Origin: DASPKX01 sp035627835
GTDB lineage: Bacteria > Verrucomicrobiota > Verrucomicrobiia > Limisphaerales > SXQI01
NCBI GenBank assembly: GCA_035627835.1
Contig: DASPKX010000079.1
Location: forward strand, 32,736 to 96,735
Reading direction: 5' to 3'
Length of the DNA stretch: 64,000 nt
Positions 7,826-17,264 of this stretch are shown one piece after another (the stretch's first letter is position 1; each line of letters starts with the position of its first letter). Under the pieces are notes generated by a model, which saw nothing but the letters and a program-made list of their open reading frames with translations, had not been told where the DNA came from and searched no databases. Made by a program: the position numbers and the translations under genes.

Positions 7826-9019
7826 ATGAAGAAGCCCTCTCTGCTGGTCATATTTTTGACCGTTTTTATCGATCTGATCGGCTTCGGCATCGTCATGCCG
7901 TTGCTGCCGCTCTACTCCAAGCAGTTCGGGGCTTCAGGCATTCAGGTCGGCATGATCATCGCCTCCTTCTCGCTGATGCAGTTTCTGGTCGCGCCGCTCT
8001 GGGGGCGCTTATCCGACCGAATTGGGCGGCGTCCTGTGCTGCTGATGAGCAACGCAGGCTCAGTGCTCTCTTACGCAATGTTCGCCTTCGCTTCCGGCAT
8101 CGAAGGGCAGCGTGGTCTCTGGCTGCTTTTGGCCTCGCGCGTTTTTGCGGGCATCGCGGGCGCAAACATTTCCGTGGCCTCCGCTTACATCGCGGACGTT
8201 AGCACGAAGGAGAATCGCTCCAAGAGCATGGGGCTCATCGGGATGGCCTTCGGGCTCGGCTTTATCTTCGGCCCAACGATCGGCGGCTTGAGCGCGAAGC
8301 ATCTGGGCCTCACGGGCCCTGGCTGGGTTGCCACGGGCATCTGCGCCTTCAACTTCATCCTAACGCTTTTCATCCTTAAAGAGAGCCGCCAACCTTCCTC
8401 TGAAACCGCTGTGCGCCGGCCTAAGTTCGCACAGATTGGGCATACCCTGCGGCAGCCAGTAGTTGGGTTTCTGGTGATCACATACTTCCTGTCCACCTTC
8501 TGCTTCGCGGCTTTTGAAGCGACGTTTGGCTTAGTGATCGCGGACAACTTTCGCTATGACACCGACAAGATCACGTACCTGTTCACTTATTGCGGATTGA
8601 TCTCCGCATTTATCCAGGGCGGCATGATCGGCCGCCTCGTGAAGAAATTTGGCGAGCGGAAGCTGATCGCGTGGAGCCTTGTGATTATTGGGCTTGGGAT
8701 GGTGAGCCTCCCGCTGGTGAAGAGCGCCCCGGGCTTGCTTATCGGCTTGGCAGTCTTCGCGGGGGCATCTGGGGTCAATCGCCCACCCACATTCGGTTTA
8801 ATTTCGAATATGACCGAAGCGAACGAGCAAGGCGCCACATTGGGTGTGGCTCAAAGCGCTGGCAGCCTTGCGCGCATACTGGCTCCAATATTCGCGGCGA
8901 GCCTCTACGACGTTCGCGGCCCGCTGCCCTACCTTATTTGCGCCGTGATCGCGGTGCTCACGGGAATAGTGGCGCTCCGAAAACTGTGCGGTCCGCAGAC
9001 CCACACTGCAGTTCCTTGA
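7826..9019 (+). CDS. MFS transporter, TetA-like drug/metabolite exporter
   Basis: 397 residues with about 12 hydrophobic membrane segments. TM1 contains FIDLIGFGIVMPLLPLY, close to the TetA family motif for drug:H+ antiporters, and loop 2-3 contains GRLSDRIGRRPVLL, the MFS motif A (GxLxDRxGRRxxL). The TM5 region (GLIGMAFGLGFIFGPTIGG) carries the motif C-like GP pair of 12-TM drug exporters. Family knowledge supports proton-driven export of small molecules across the inner membrane; substrate unknown. No regulator of the TetR type is adjacent. The stop abuts the stop of pgpA on the opposite strand with no spacer. Confidence 0.9.
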   Translation: MKKPSLLVIFLTVFIDLIGFGIVMPLLPLYSKQFGASGIQVGMIIASFSLMQFLVAPLWGRLSDRIGRRPVLLMSNAGSVLSYAMFAFASGIEGQRGLWLLLASRVFAGIAGANISVASAYIADVSTKENRSKSMGLIGMAFGLGFIFGPTIGGLSAKHLGLTGPGWVATGICAFNFILTLFILKESRQPSSETAVRRPKFAQIGHTLRQPVVGFLVITYFLSTFCFAAFEATFGLVIADNFRYDTDKITYLFTYCGLISAFIQGGMIGRLVKKFGERKLIAWSLVIIGLGMVSLPLVKSAPGLLIGLAVFAGASGVNRPPTFGLISNMTEANEQGATLGVAQSAGSLARILAPIFAASLYDVRGPLPYLICAVIAVLTGIVALRKLCGPQTHTAVP

Positions 9020-9532
9020 TCAAGGGAGCAACTCTGGCCACGCCCAGATTAAAACAGCGACCGGCAGATTGACCGCAGTCGCCGCAGCCACATCGTCCAT
9101 CATCACTCCCCAACCGCCGGGTAGATGCTGAAGTTTGTGGATAGGCCAGGGCTTAGCGATGTCGAACAGGCGGAATGCGGCGAAGACAGTCACGTGCAAG
9201 GGCCACGCGTTTGCCGACCAGATGAATTCAGGAGAGAGCGCGGCGGGGCTCACAATTAGAGCGACGAGATAACAAAGCGGGTAAGCGGTGTATTCATCGA
9301 TAACGACCGAACCCGGATCCTTCGCCCCCAGCAATCGCTCAGCTTCTGCTGACACCCAGACCCCTGCAGCGAGGCCAACCGACGTCACGAGCAGAAAAGT
9401 CCATAGACTGCCCAAACCGAGCAGCAACGCGAACCAGGCAAATCCAATCACCGATCCAAATGTGCCGGGACTGCCGGGGATCAAGCCGGCGCCGAATCCT
9501 CGAGCGACCCAAAGGATGAAGCGTTCTCTCAC
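9020..9532 (-). CDS. pgpA: Phosphatidylglycerophosphatase A
   Basis: 170-residue inner-membrane phosphatase that removes phosphate from phosphatidylglycerol phosphate to give phosphatidylglycerol. The PgpA pattern is visible: GLIPGSPGTFGSVIGF near the N-terminus, VVIDEYTAYPLCYL with the conserved D-E pair, RLFDIAKPWPI and GWGVMMDDVAAA. Three to four membrane segments fit the family. It lies four bases downstream of pgsA, the enzyme for the preceding step, so the two form a phospholipid-synthesis pair. Confidence 0.93.
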   Translation of the reverse strand: MRERFILWVARGFGAGLIPGSPGTFGSVIGFAWFALLLGLGSLWTFLLVTSVGLAAGVWVSAEAERLLGAKDPGSVVIDEYTAYPLCYLVALIVSPAALSPEFIWSANAWPLHVTVFAAFRLFDIAKPWPIHKLQHLPGGWGVMMDDVAAATAVNLPVAVLIWAWPELLP

Positions 9533-9536
9533 GCGC

Positions 9537-10109
9537 TTACAGCTCGTTCAAATACAGATTCCGATTGCGCCAGAGGTAGAAAAGGCCCGATGCCGCCGTG
9601 AGCGCGACCGCCACATAGATCGCGGCGGCTTCAAGGTAGCCGATCCACGCGCGAAATAGGGTTTCGCCGAAGGAACCCCATTCGCGATAGCTCAACGCGA
9701 CAAGGATCGTGATTATAGCGACGATTTGTGAAATCGTTTTGTGCTTTCCGTATCGCTCAGCCGCGAGGACAACCTGGCGATTAGCGGCCAGTAGACGCAA
9801 CCCGGTGATTGCGAGTTCGCGCGCCACAATCACCACCACAATCCACGCCGCAATTTTCTTTTCTTCAACGAAAGCAATAAATGCCGAGCAGGTGAGAATC
9901 TTGTCGGCCAGCGGATCCATCAGGACGCCGAAGCTCGTCACGAGCTTGTCACGGCGAGCAATCATTCCGTCGAAGTAATCTGTCAGGCTCGCTGCAACGA
10001 AAACCACGAGGGCCAGTGAGTTGCTGTATTTAATCCCGGAACAAAAAATGACAAGAAACACCGCTGTTAAAGCGAAGCGGCTCAGGGTCAATTTGTTCGG
10101 CAAATTCAT
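9537..10109 (-). CDS. pgsA: CDP-diacylglycerol-glycerol-3-phosphate 3-phosphatidyltransferase
   Basis: Integral membrane enzyme making phosphatidylglycerol phosphate. The CDP-alcohol phosphatidyltransferase signature Dx2DGx2ARx8Gx3Dx3D is complete in DYFDGMIARRDKLVTSFG and the following VLMDPLADK. The start MNLPNKLTLSRFALTAVF is the typical PgsA N-terminus. At 190 residues with several hydrophobic helices it has the normal length. It precedes pgpA by four bases and lies 59 bases downstream of the DUF1537 kinase, so transcription may read through from the secreted-protein operon. Confidence 0.95.
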   Translation of the reverse strand: MNLPNKLTLSRFALTAVFLVIFCSGIKYSNSLALVVFVAASLTDYFDGMIARRDKLVTSFGVLMDPLADKILTCSAFIAFVEEKKIAAWIVVVIVARELAITGLRLLAANRQVVLAAERYGKHKTISQIVAIITILVALSYREWGSFGETLFRAWIGYLEAAAIYVAVALTAASGLFYLWRNRNLYLNEL

Positions 10110-10168
10110 CGCGACGCGCTGGTTTTAACGGCTGCGCTCCCGAACGTAAATGCTGAGTTGGCAATAGT

Positions 10169-11362
10169 TCATCGCGCCTGGGCCAGAAGCTCGCGCAAGG
10201 TAGCGGGTGCGCCGAACCCGCCCGGCTTCGTGAGCACAAGCAGGCCGCTTTGAGGCTCGCGCACCGCCGCAACTCCGGCCACAGCCTCGCCCAACGCGAT
10301 GAAGCGTTCCCATCCACAAGCATGTGCCACGCCTGCGAGCGTGTCACCGCCCACCACCACAAGAGTCCGAAAGCCGCCTCGCTCCAGAAGTTGCCTGGCC
10401 ACGCAGCCGATCGTCCGCGCCACCCGCGCATGAAGCTCCTCGCGTCTGAGCCCCTGTTGCTCGGCCAGCGCCGCGCAGGTGGTGTAATCTGCCGCAGTGC
10501 GCGCCGCAGTGACAGCCAGCGTTCCGCTCGCGAACTCACATTTGAAGCCGGCCACGTCTGCCTGTAGCAGTGTGCGGGCAGGAATCAGAACCGGCGTGAT
10601 CGGGAGCTGTTTCAGTTGCTCCAGAGCGAGCGGGTTCAAACTTCCATTGATAATTAAGACCGGCTCCTGAAGCTCCGGCCGACTAATGCTTCGTGTGGGC
10701 AAGTCATAATGCGGCTGCAGCGCGCGGATAAAGGCTGCGGGGCCAGCGCACAACCGAAGCTGCTGTCGGGCACGGATGTGGCGCGCAATTTCCTCATAAT
10801 CCCGCACACTCTCGCAATCATGAACCAGGATTGCTAGTCTTTGCAGTGGAGCTTTGGGTTCATTCGCGGCAACCACTGCGATCGATGTCTGCTGCTGAAG
10901 GAGGTCGCGAACGTTGCTCGTCTTTACAGGGTTGAGGGGGTCGGTCCCGTACTCCGTCTCGTGCAAGAGTCTCCCATGCACATAGTGCAAGCCTCCCGAG
11001 GTGGTGCGCCCTAAAGCGGGCGATGCAGGCACAAACGGCAGAGCCACCACTTCCGTAACGCGCAATGCCGCTTCCAGTTCCGCGCCGATGTTCCCGCGCA
11101 AGGTGGAATCCGTTTTCTTATAAAAGTTGCGGATGCCCATCGCTATCCCCTGCTCCACCAAGCTGCGGACCCGTTGAGCAGCTTCAGCGGGGGCGCAGTG
11201 GCGGCTTTCGCTATTCGCCACCAGAATCTCTGCCGAACATGTTGACCCCATGTGGCGATCTGGCCAGAGATGGACTTCAACAGTGGCCCCGGTGTCGGCG
11301 AGTTGCACCGCGACATCGGTGGCGCCCGTCAGATCATCCGCGATGGCCAGCAGCGAAGGCAT
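10169..11362 (-). CDS. Four-carbon acid sugar kinase family protein (DUF1537)
   Basis: 397 residues from the ATG at 11362, where the family N-terminus appears: MPSLLAIADDLTGATDVAVQ. The C-terminal nucleotide-binding half has VVVGGDTLAGVAHACGW and a Gly-rich end, LTKPGGFGAP, as in OtnK/DtnK-type kinases. These phosphorylate four-carbon acid sugars such as threonate or erythronate. Characterised members sit with PdxA2, aldolase and dehydrogenase genes; none is nearby. Here the gene starts four bases after the end of a secreted-protein gene and is followed by pgsA. The frame is open further upstream, but that extension runs into the previous gene and has no domain similarity. Confidence 0.85.
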   Translation of the reverse strand: MPSLLAIADDLTGATDVAVQLADTGATVEVHLWPDRHMGSTCSAEILVANSESRHCAPAEAAQRVRSLVEQGIAMGIRNFYKKTDSTLRGNIGAELEAALRVTEVVALPFVPASPALGRTTSGGLHYVHGRLLHETEYGTDPLNPVKTSNVRDLLQQQTSIAVVAANEPKAPLQRLAILVHDCESVRDYEEIARHIRARQQLRLCAGPAAFIRALQPHYDLPTRSISRPELQEPVLIINGSLNPLALEQLKQLPITPVLIPARTLLQADVAGFKCEFASGTLAVTAARTAADYTTCAALAEQQGLRREELHARVARTIGCVARQLLERGGFRTLVVVGGDTLAGVAHACGWERFIALGEAVAGVAAVREPQSGLLVLTKPGGFGAPATLRELLAQAR

Positions 11363-11366
11363 AGCG

Positions 11367-12722
11367 TTATTGGGGACGGGCTCGCACGTAAAGGCTAGTC
11401 CAGTCAGGGACTCGCAGGCGAAGCTGGCCGGCGCCGTCTGTTCGCTGGTCGGTGAGCACATGCCAGGCTCGCAAATCACGGGATGCTTCCACGCGCCAGC
11501 ATTGCTCTTTGTCTCCGGTGAGAGTGAGCCAGCGCTCCCCTCCTTGCAGCGTGGCATGGAACGACACGCTTACCGGCGGCGGAATAAACAAGTTGTCGAT
11601 CATCGCCAGATCTTCTCCCGCGTTTCCTTGCGCGTCCTTGCTGTAGATCCACTGCAGCGTCACGTCCCCCGGCGGCATATCAAATTCATGCACTGTCCAC
11701 GGCACCTCTCCGGACCAAGTCGCGTGCAGGGTCTCATTTACCCAGAACACAAGAGTGTCCCAGGACCGCTCGGAACTCACACGGAACTCAAAGGAGCCGC
11801 GTCCGCCGCGGGTTGGCCGGGTCATCCGCAGGCGGCTCGTTCCCGAACCGGTGAATGGGCGAGAGCGAATGGAATTCTCAGGCCCATGCGGGCGCGTGAT
11901 GTTCGTGCCGCGCCAATCGCCCTCAAAAATCAGTGGGAGATCGAATTCTTCAGTGAACGTCCGCGGGCGAAAGACCGCGACTGCGTGTAGATCATTTGTG
12001 GGTGTGATGGTGAAAACAGGACTGCAAGAGATGTAGCCTCCAGCGAGCGTTTGCCAGTGCGAAAACCGCGAATAGTGGTTTGTTGCGGTGGCGGTCAGGA
12101 TGACTGCCTCACCTTCGGGGACGATGGTGGCGCTGCTAATCGCGACGCCGGTAGCGCCTTGCTCGGATTGAGTTGATGTCTGCACGGCATGAACCGCGCG
12201 GGCCTCGAAGTTGTAGCCCAAACGAAGCTGGCCGGTGGCGCCCCCAATACCGTCCAACGCGATGTGATATGTCCGATCAGGCAGAACGGGCAGGGCAACC
12301 TCACTCCACTTTCTCCCGGGGGCCGCGTTGTCGTTGTAGCCCACCGCAGTGAGGCTGGTTAATCGCACCCCTGTATAGAAGGCCAGACGGGTGTCGAATG
12401 TTGATCCCTCTGTGGATAAGCGGAGCACTCCGTCCGTCGCCGGACGAAACCGCCACCAGACCGAGCGAGCTGGAGCAGTTCCAGCATGAGGAGGCTCGCT
12501 GAACTCCGCTGTCGCCCCAATGTTGGACGAGACAATGACGTCGGAAGGGCGGGTCAGCAGAGTGGATGAACTAAAGTTGTCGTTGGTGGGAGCAGCCCCG
12601 AAAATGCAAAACTGGACTATTCCAAGAAGGAACAGTCCAGTTTTGCTGAAGAACGAGCGATTCGACCAGTTCAACGACAGGGCGGAGCTATCCCTTCCGC
12701 CCTTCGAGAACCGCCAAATCAT
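11367..12722 (-). CDS. Secreted multidomain protein, TNDNF-type N-terminus and shared C-terminal module
   Basis: 451 residues from the ATG at 12722, which overlaps the stop of the upstream gene (ATGA). A hydrophobic segment (TGLFLLGIVQFCIFG, about 31-45) is the likely signal peptide or anchor. It is followed by APTNDNFSSSTLL and SVWWRFRPATDGVLRLST with GSTFDTRLAFYTG, a beta-sandwich pattern found in verrucomicrobial and planctomycetal exported proteins. The middle has FSHWQTLAGG, a Divergent InlB-like pattern, and a jelly-roll-like region. The C-terminus (CWRVEASRDLRAWHVL ... YVRARPQ) resembles the terminal module of three other secreted proteins in this window. Function unknown; probably surface-exposed. 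Last of four consecutive secreted-protein genes. Confidence 0.75.
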   Translation of the reverse strand: MIWRFSKGGRDSSALSLNWSNRSFFSKTGLFLLGIVQFCIFGAAPTNDNFSSSTLLTRPSDVIVSSNIGATAEFSEPPHAGTAPARSVWWRFRPATDGVLRLSTEGSTFDTRLAFYTGVRLTSLTAVGYNDNAAPGRKWSEVALPVLPDRTYHIALDGIGGATGQLRLGYNFEARAVHAVQTSTQSEQGATGVAISSATIVPEGEAVILTATATNHYSRFSHWQTLAGGYISCSPVFTITPTNDLHAVAVFRPRTFTEEFDLPLIFEGDWRGTNITRPHGPENSIRSRPFTGSGTSRLRMTRPTRGGRGSFEFRVSSERSWDTLVFWVNETLHATWSGEVPWTVHEFDMPPGDVTLQWIYSKDAQGNAGEDLAMIDNLFIPPPVSVSFHATLQGGERWLTLTGDKEQCWRVEASRDLRAWHVLTDQRTDGAGQLRLRVPDWTSLYVRARPQ

Positions 12723-15712
12723 TTCACCACACGAATACGATAGTACTGCCGTGTGCCGCCGGTTGGGAGCGGATCGGAAGTCATCTCGCGTGTGCGGAGG
12801 AAATCGTTTTGATAACGCTTCACGATTTCCCAATTGCCGCCGCGAGGATTCGTGGTCGATTCGAGATAAACTGTCGAACGCGCAGGAGCTTTCCACTTGA
12901 AGGTGAAGCTGCTGCCAACACGGCTGTAGCTCAAGCCGGTGATGGAGGTGCCAGAACCGAGCGGAGTTTCATCATCCGCATTCACGATCCCGTCGCCGTC
13001 AGAATCTTCCGTGCGGCTCTCGCTGAGGAGGCGATTCATGCGAACTGTTTCGCCGCTCTCCAGAGTGACATCAACGCCGCTGCGGGCGCTGGAGAACCCT
13101 GGCACCCAACGGAAGCGTCCACCGCCCGGGAATTGCGTGTTCAGCAGTGTGTCTAAATCAACCCCGCGCACGTCCGCGAAGATAATCTCGACATTCTGCG
13201 CAATGGAGATCGAACCCTCCAAGTCCGCGGCCACGCCCTCGGAAATTTCGAGAACGTCCACATAAATTGCGGTCGGGCCGCCGTCAGTAGACTGGAAGAC
13301 GTAGAGACTCCCCGTGCCACCTTCCAAAACCAGGTTTCCGATCGCGAGATTTTCCACGAAGCCTTCTGGGCTGGCGCCAACGTTCCGCGTGGATGCCCAG
13401 AAATTTTCGGACAGGCCAAAGTTCGGAAGCCGGAGAGTGATGCGGGATCCCATCAAATCACCAGCGCCTGGGCGTCGCACCAATTGTACGCCTTCGGCGA
13501 TCCAATCATTTGCGCGTGTGGGATGGTCAAATAAACTCTCACTAACATTCAGAATAATGTTCGCCGAAGTTTCGATCGAGGTGTCCGCTATTCGCAAAGT
13601 GCGATTGGTAAACGTGATGTCATCGGAACTCTGCCAAGTGCCTCCATCCACCCGAGCCTCGTCCGCAACAACTGCCAGAACCCCGCCCGAGAAGATGCTT
13701 CCTGTATTCTCAAAGTAATTGGCGTTAATCCGCACGCCATTTCCACCCACAATAAAGCCTTGGTTGGTGACAGCGGTGTAACGGCGCAAACCTCCCAGGT
13801 TCGCTAGGTCAAAGACGTTAAGGACACCCGTCGGACTGATGAGCACGGTTTCGGCATTCGGGACCGTTTCACTGTTCCATTTTAAGGACGTATTATCGAG
13901 GCTGAGTTCGTTGTTAATCACGATATTGCGGGCATTGATGCTGAACTCTTCCTGGATACGAAGTGTGTCATCAAGTTGCACGACCGAAGAACCGCTCGCC
14001 CGCGCATGGAATTGATGCACGAGAGTCGGAACCTGAGTGATGACGGACCGGGCGTCCACCACCAACGCATGGTATAAAAAGTTTGTGCCGATAACGTTCG
14101 TGACACTCAGACCTGGGGGATCGTTCGTGTCTGGGACCACGATCTCCGTGAGTTGCACGTTCGTCCAGACGCCGCTCCAGACCTGAATCGGTGTGCCCAA
14201 CGTGTTCATGCGAGGCACGAATGGAGGCACGATGCCGGTAACCTTCAGTTCGTTAGGATGCCCGAGGTTCAGGTTGTAATTAACCGAATCAACGCGAGCG
14301 CGGGAGGAGCCGACCAATGTATCCGCTTTAATATCAACCAACCCTTCCCCACGGATCCGAGCGCGGGTCATGTCCAAGGTCTCGGCAATAATCTCCACGC
14401 GCCCTGCGCTGTTGGTGATCGAGATTGGGTAAGGAGGGCCAAAAGCGGCCGTCTGAATTGGATCTGCCAAGAAGCGGTAGCCCACAGCAGTGTTTGTGGT
14501 GATCGGAGGAGCATTCGTCACGTTGAAAAGACTTGCCAGCAATGTCAGGTCTGTGGCTCCGGCTTCATTGGTGACGTTCCCGCTAGGGAGTGCATCGAAC
14601 TCACATGGCAGAGTACGTGACACGTACAATGCCGCAGGGCGCTGACCGAACCCCGCGAGATTCGTGAGGGTCGCGTAGTTTGTCGTTAGCGGAAGGGAGT
14701 CAACGATGAAGATTTCGTTCGTTTGCCGGAGACCTGTAATGATGTTCGTGAATGGCTGGAACAGACGAACGATCGCGGTTTGCCAGCCGGGGTTGAACCC
14801 GTCAGCAGGGTTGATGGGTGAATCAATCCAACGCACATCCACCTGCACTTCAGGTGAACCGGTTTGGACAAACACCGCTTGCGCGATGAAGTTGGTGTCG
14901 TCCAACTGATTTGTAAGCCCCCACACTTGCGGTTGCGGCAAGCTAATGCGCAAGGTGCCGGGGAATCCGGCGACGTTGGTGACCAAAACAGGATGGCTCA
15001 ACACAGGGCCACCATTGAAGATAGAACTAGGCACATTCGTTCGAACCTCACTGCCCCAAGCCACATCCTCAAACGATTGCTCGCCGAAAAAGTTGCTTGA
15101 GGTGAGGAATTGCTGGCCTGCAAAGAAATCAAAAGGTGTGCAGCCGATCGGAAACGTTGGATCGGTAGCAACAACGCTGTTCGTGATGATCAGATTACGT
15201 CCGCGCAATTGGATAAGCCCGCCAGGACCAGCAACAATGGCTCCTCTGTTGCGCAGGTCGTTCGCCCAAATCATGTTGTAGCTGATAGGCGCGGTGTTGA
15301 TGGTGAGAGTGCCATCAGCGCGGATCGTTCCTGTGTTAACAAACGAATCCATCGGGGCCCGGCCCGCGTCCGTATGTGCGTTGAACCATATCCCAGGCTC
15401 AGCGGTGATAGTGCCGCTATTGATGAAGCTTCTGGTGTTGGAGAATTCGTACGGAATGAGCGCGCTGCCAAAGCCGCCGCCCACCACGCCACCGCCAAGA
15501 ATCTGCCCGGGAATGATGCAGAAACTGCCTTCGTTGTTAATCGTTATGGCGTTGAGCTGCGGAAAAATATTCGTGTCGCATCCTAGTTCCCCGCGGTTAA
15601 CGAAGTAGCTTAACGGCTCTTCGCCAATCGGCGATAGCACCTGGGCGCCGCTTTGCGCGCCCAACCCTAAAAGCGCTGCGAGGACCGCAGGGGTAGCTGT
15701 CAAAATTCGCAT
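12719..15712 (-). CDS. Large secreted beta-helix-like protein with terminal module
   Basis: 997 residues from ATG 15712 (MRILTATPAVLAALLGLGAQSGA is a clear signal peptide); the frame is open to an ATG at 15748, which would overlap the upstream gene. The N-terminal part repeats short motifs such as SFINSGTITAEPG, SFVNTGTIRADGTL and ENTGSIFSGGVL, a pattern suggesting a right-handed beta-helix. Near the end is EDSDGDGIVNADDETPLG, a thrombospondin-type-3-like calcium-binding sequence. It is followed by a module (VYLESTTNPRGGNWEIVKRY ... QYYRIRVVK) similar to other secreted proteins here. No catalytic motif was recognised. Predicted exported or surface protein; third gene of the operon. Confidence 0.8.
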   Translation of the reverse strand: MRILTATPAVLAALLGLGAQSGAQVLSPIGEEPLSYFVNRGELGCDTNIFPQLNAITINNEGSFCIIPGQILGGGVVGGGFGSALIPYEFSNTRSFINSGTITAEPGIWFNAHTDAGRAPMDSFVNTGTIRADGTLTINTAPISYNMIWANDLRNRGAIVAGPGGLIQLRGRNLIITNSVVATDPTFPIGCTPFDFFAGQQFLTSSNFFGEQSFEDVAWGSEVRTNVPSSIFNGGPVLSHPVLVTNVAGFPGTLRISLPQPQVWGLTNQLDDTNFIAQAVFVQTGSPEVQVDVRWIDSPINPADGFNPGWQTAIVRLFQPFTNIITGLRQTNEIFIVDSLPLTTNYATLTNLAGFGQRPAALYVSRTLPCEFDALPSGNVTNEAGATDLTLLASLFNVTNAPPITTNTAVGYRFLADPIQTAAFGPPYPISITNSAGRVEIIAETLDMTRARIRGEGLVDIKADTLVGSSRARVDSVNYNLNLGHPNELKVTGIVPPFVPRMNTLGTPIQVWSGVWTNVQLTEIVVPDTNDPPGLSVTNVIGTNFLYHALVVDARSVITQVPTLVHQFHARASGSSVVQLDDTLRIQEEFSINARNIVINNELSLDNTSLKWNSETVPNAETVLISPTGVLNVFDLANLGGLRRYTAVTNQGFIVGGNGVRINANYFENTGSIFSGGVLAVVADEARVDGGTWQSSDDITFTNRTLRIADTSIETSANIILNVSESLFDHPTRANDWIAEGVQLVRRPGAGDLMGSRITLRLPNFGLSENFWASTRNVGASPEGFVENLAIGNLVLEGGTGSLYVFQSTDGGPTAIYVDVLEISEGVAADLEGSISIAQNVEIIFADVRGVDLDTLLNTQFPGGGRFRWVPGFSSARSGVDVTLESGETVRMNRLLSESRTEDSDGDGIVNADDETPLGSGTSITGLSYSRVGSSFTFKWKAPARSTVYLESTTNPRGGNWEIVKRYQNDFLRTREMTSDPLPTGGTRQYYRIRVVK

Positions 15713-15728
15713 AATGTTCAGTTCTTCT

Positions 15729-17261
15729 TTATGGGGACACCGCGCCACCTAGAGCCCGCTCTTCAGCTTCTCGAATGCTTGTTCCATTCGGGAAAATGAT
15801 TGGAGGACGGCTCGAGCCATCAAACGATCCCCAAACAACACCTGGGAAAAATGCACCCGCCTCCGTGGCGTCCAATTGCCCGCCAATCGGCTCGGCGGCT
15901 GTGTTCAGCGCGTAAGGTCCAGCGGAGCTGAATACGATATCAATTAGGCCCGGGATTGTTCCCGGCCCAGGGGCGTCAGGGCTGGTTAGGTTGTGAATAG
16001 GCCCATTGTTATTCCAGCCGGTCGTGTCTGTTCGTGAGAACAAGAACGGGTCGCCATCGGCGTCCAAAATCGTGTCAGCTCCAAAGAGCAGGTCTGGCCG
16101 GGTGGTAGTTAACTCAACGGCTTGCTGAGCCATGACCAATTGGGTGCCGAAGTTGGTGAAGTAGACGTCCACCCAACGGTTCGTGACGCCTGCAAAGAAA
16201 CCCGCTCCTGTGTCGGCCCGCACGAAAGTGACTTTGTCGATGCCCGCGCGAACGCCTGCGTTCACGATTGGCAAGGCTGCCCCACCGACAATGTTTGTGA
16301 AGGTCGCGTTGGTGAAAAAGTTAGTCAGGTTCGCGAATGGGAAGGACCAGGGGTTGTTGAATCCACCGCCAGACCCAGTGGGCGGTCCCCACGGCGAACC
16401 GAAGCCGCCGCCGCCACCGCCACCAATGCCGCCACTCACACCACCCGTCGCGTTGGTGACGCCCGGCGGCAGTGTTTCCGCGTTAAGGTTGTTTGGATGA
16501 TAGATGTAGCGCAACGCGCCGGCATCATCGCGAGTAAGGCCGGTGTAATACTCACCAGGCAGAAGTCCAACGCTGACGAAATCGCTGCCGTCGGAGACCG
16601 GCAGGCGATTCAAGCCGACCAAAGGATCTACGGGGAATTCAACCGCATCAAACCATGGAGCTGGATCAATCGTGGTGATGAAATAACTCCAAAGAGATTG
16701 GTTGATGTACGGAGACGGCACCAGTTGAACAGGATCAAAGTTTCTCAGCACTGTGATGAACGTCCAGATCTGGGGATCGGTGTTGGGAATCGCAGTCGCA
16801 TTCATCAAGGTCCAACCATAACGAGTCGGCGCAGCCACCCCCATTTGAACCAACAACGCGGAGAGGGTGTACGATTTCATATCCATCGCCTGCAGGGCGG
16901 TGGCTTGGAAATTGACCCGTTTAGACCCAAGCGGAAATTCCTCGAGAGTGGCGCTCATTGCCGAGGCGGCAGGAACCCCATTCAGAATGGCGATGGCGTT
17001 TTCAACCGCATCGACCCCAGCCTGGCCGAAATAATCGAGGAAACTCTTGTCGTAGCCGTAGCTGATGACAGGCTTATTCAAGCGGTATTCCTCGCCTAAG
17101 TTCATCGGGCCGCCAAATTCACCAGCGTACGCCGGAGGATAACCGACTTGCGAATCCTGATAACGCGGATCGCCAGGGCCCATCAAAGTGAACCCCAAAG
17201 CGGCAGGCGCTCCGGCTAGCAGCGCCCCGCAAAGAGCAATGAAAGAAAGAAAGCGAGACAT
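15729..17261 (-). CDS. Secreted protein with Gly-rich linker, unknown function
   Basis: 510 residues with a standard signal peptide (MSRFLSFIALCGALLAGAPAALG). The N-terminal half (about 25-250) contains NLGEEYRLNKPVISYGYD and PGEYYTGLTRDDAGALRYIYHP, the latter resembling the end of matrixin-like proteins in related bacteria. However, no HExxH zinc motif is present, so protease activity is not supported. A Gly/Pro-rich linker (about 268-300) precedes an Asn/Thr-rich C-terminal half with immunoglobulin-like beta structure. Unlike its neighbours it lacks the (Y/F)YR terminal module. Three bases separate it from the upstream gene and 16 from the downstream start, so it is in one transcription unit. 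Confidence 0.78.
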   Translation of the reverse strand: MSRFLSFIALCGALLAGAPAALGFTLMGPGDPRYQDSQVGYPPAYAGEFGGPMNLGEEYRLNKPVISYGYDKSFLDYFGQAGVDAVENAIAILNGVPAASAMSATLEEFPLGSKRVNFQATALQAMDMKSYTLSALLVQMGVAAPTRYGWTLMNATAIPNTDPQIWTFITVLRNFDPVQLVPSPYINQSLWSYFITTIDPAPWFDAVEFPVDPLVGLNRLPVSDGSDFVSVGLLPGEYYTGLTRDDAGALRYIYHPNNLNAETLPPGVTNATGGVSGGIGGGGGGGFGSPWGPPTGSGGGFNNPWSFPFANLTNFFTNATFTNIVGGAALPIVNAGVRAGIDKVTFVRADTGAGFFAGVTNRWVDVYFTNFGTQLVMAQQAVELTTTRPDLLFGADTILDADGDPFLFSRTDTTGWNNNGPIHNLTSPDAPGPGTIPGLIDIVFSSAGPYALNTAAEPIGGQLDATEAGAFFPGVVWGSFDGSSRPPIIFPNGTSIREAEERALGGAVSP

Positions 17262-17264
17262 AGA

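Noticed and set aside
16122..17099. A 325-codon open frame on the plus strand opposite a secreted-protein gene
   Set aside because: It is antisense to a well-formed gene with signal peptide and has no ribosome site or domain; long antisense frames are common in high-GC DNA.
15729..17261. Matrixin-type metalloprotease
   Set aside because: A DDAGALRYIY segment resembles matrixin C-terminal ends, but no HExxHxxGxxH zinc site is present.
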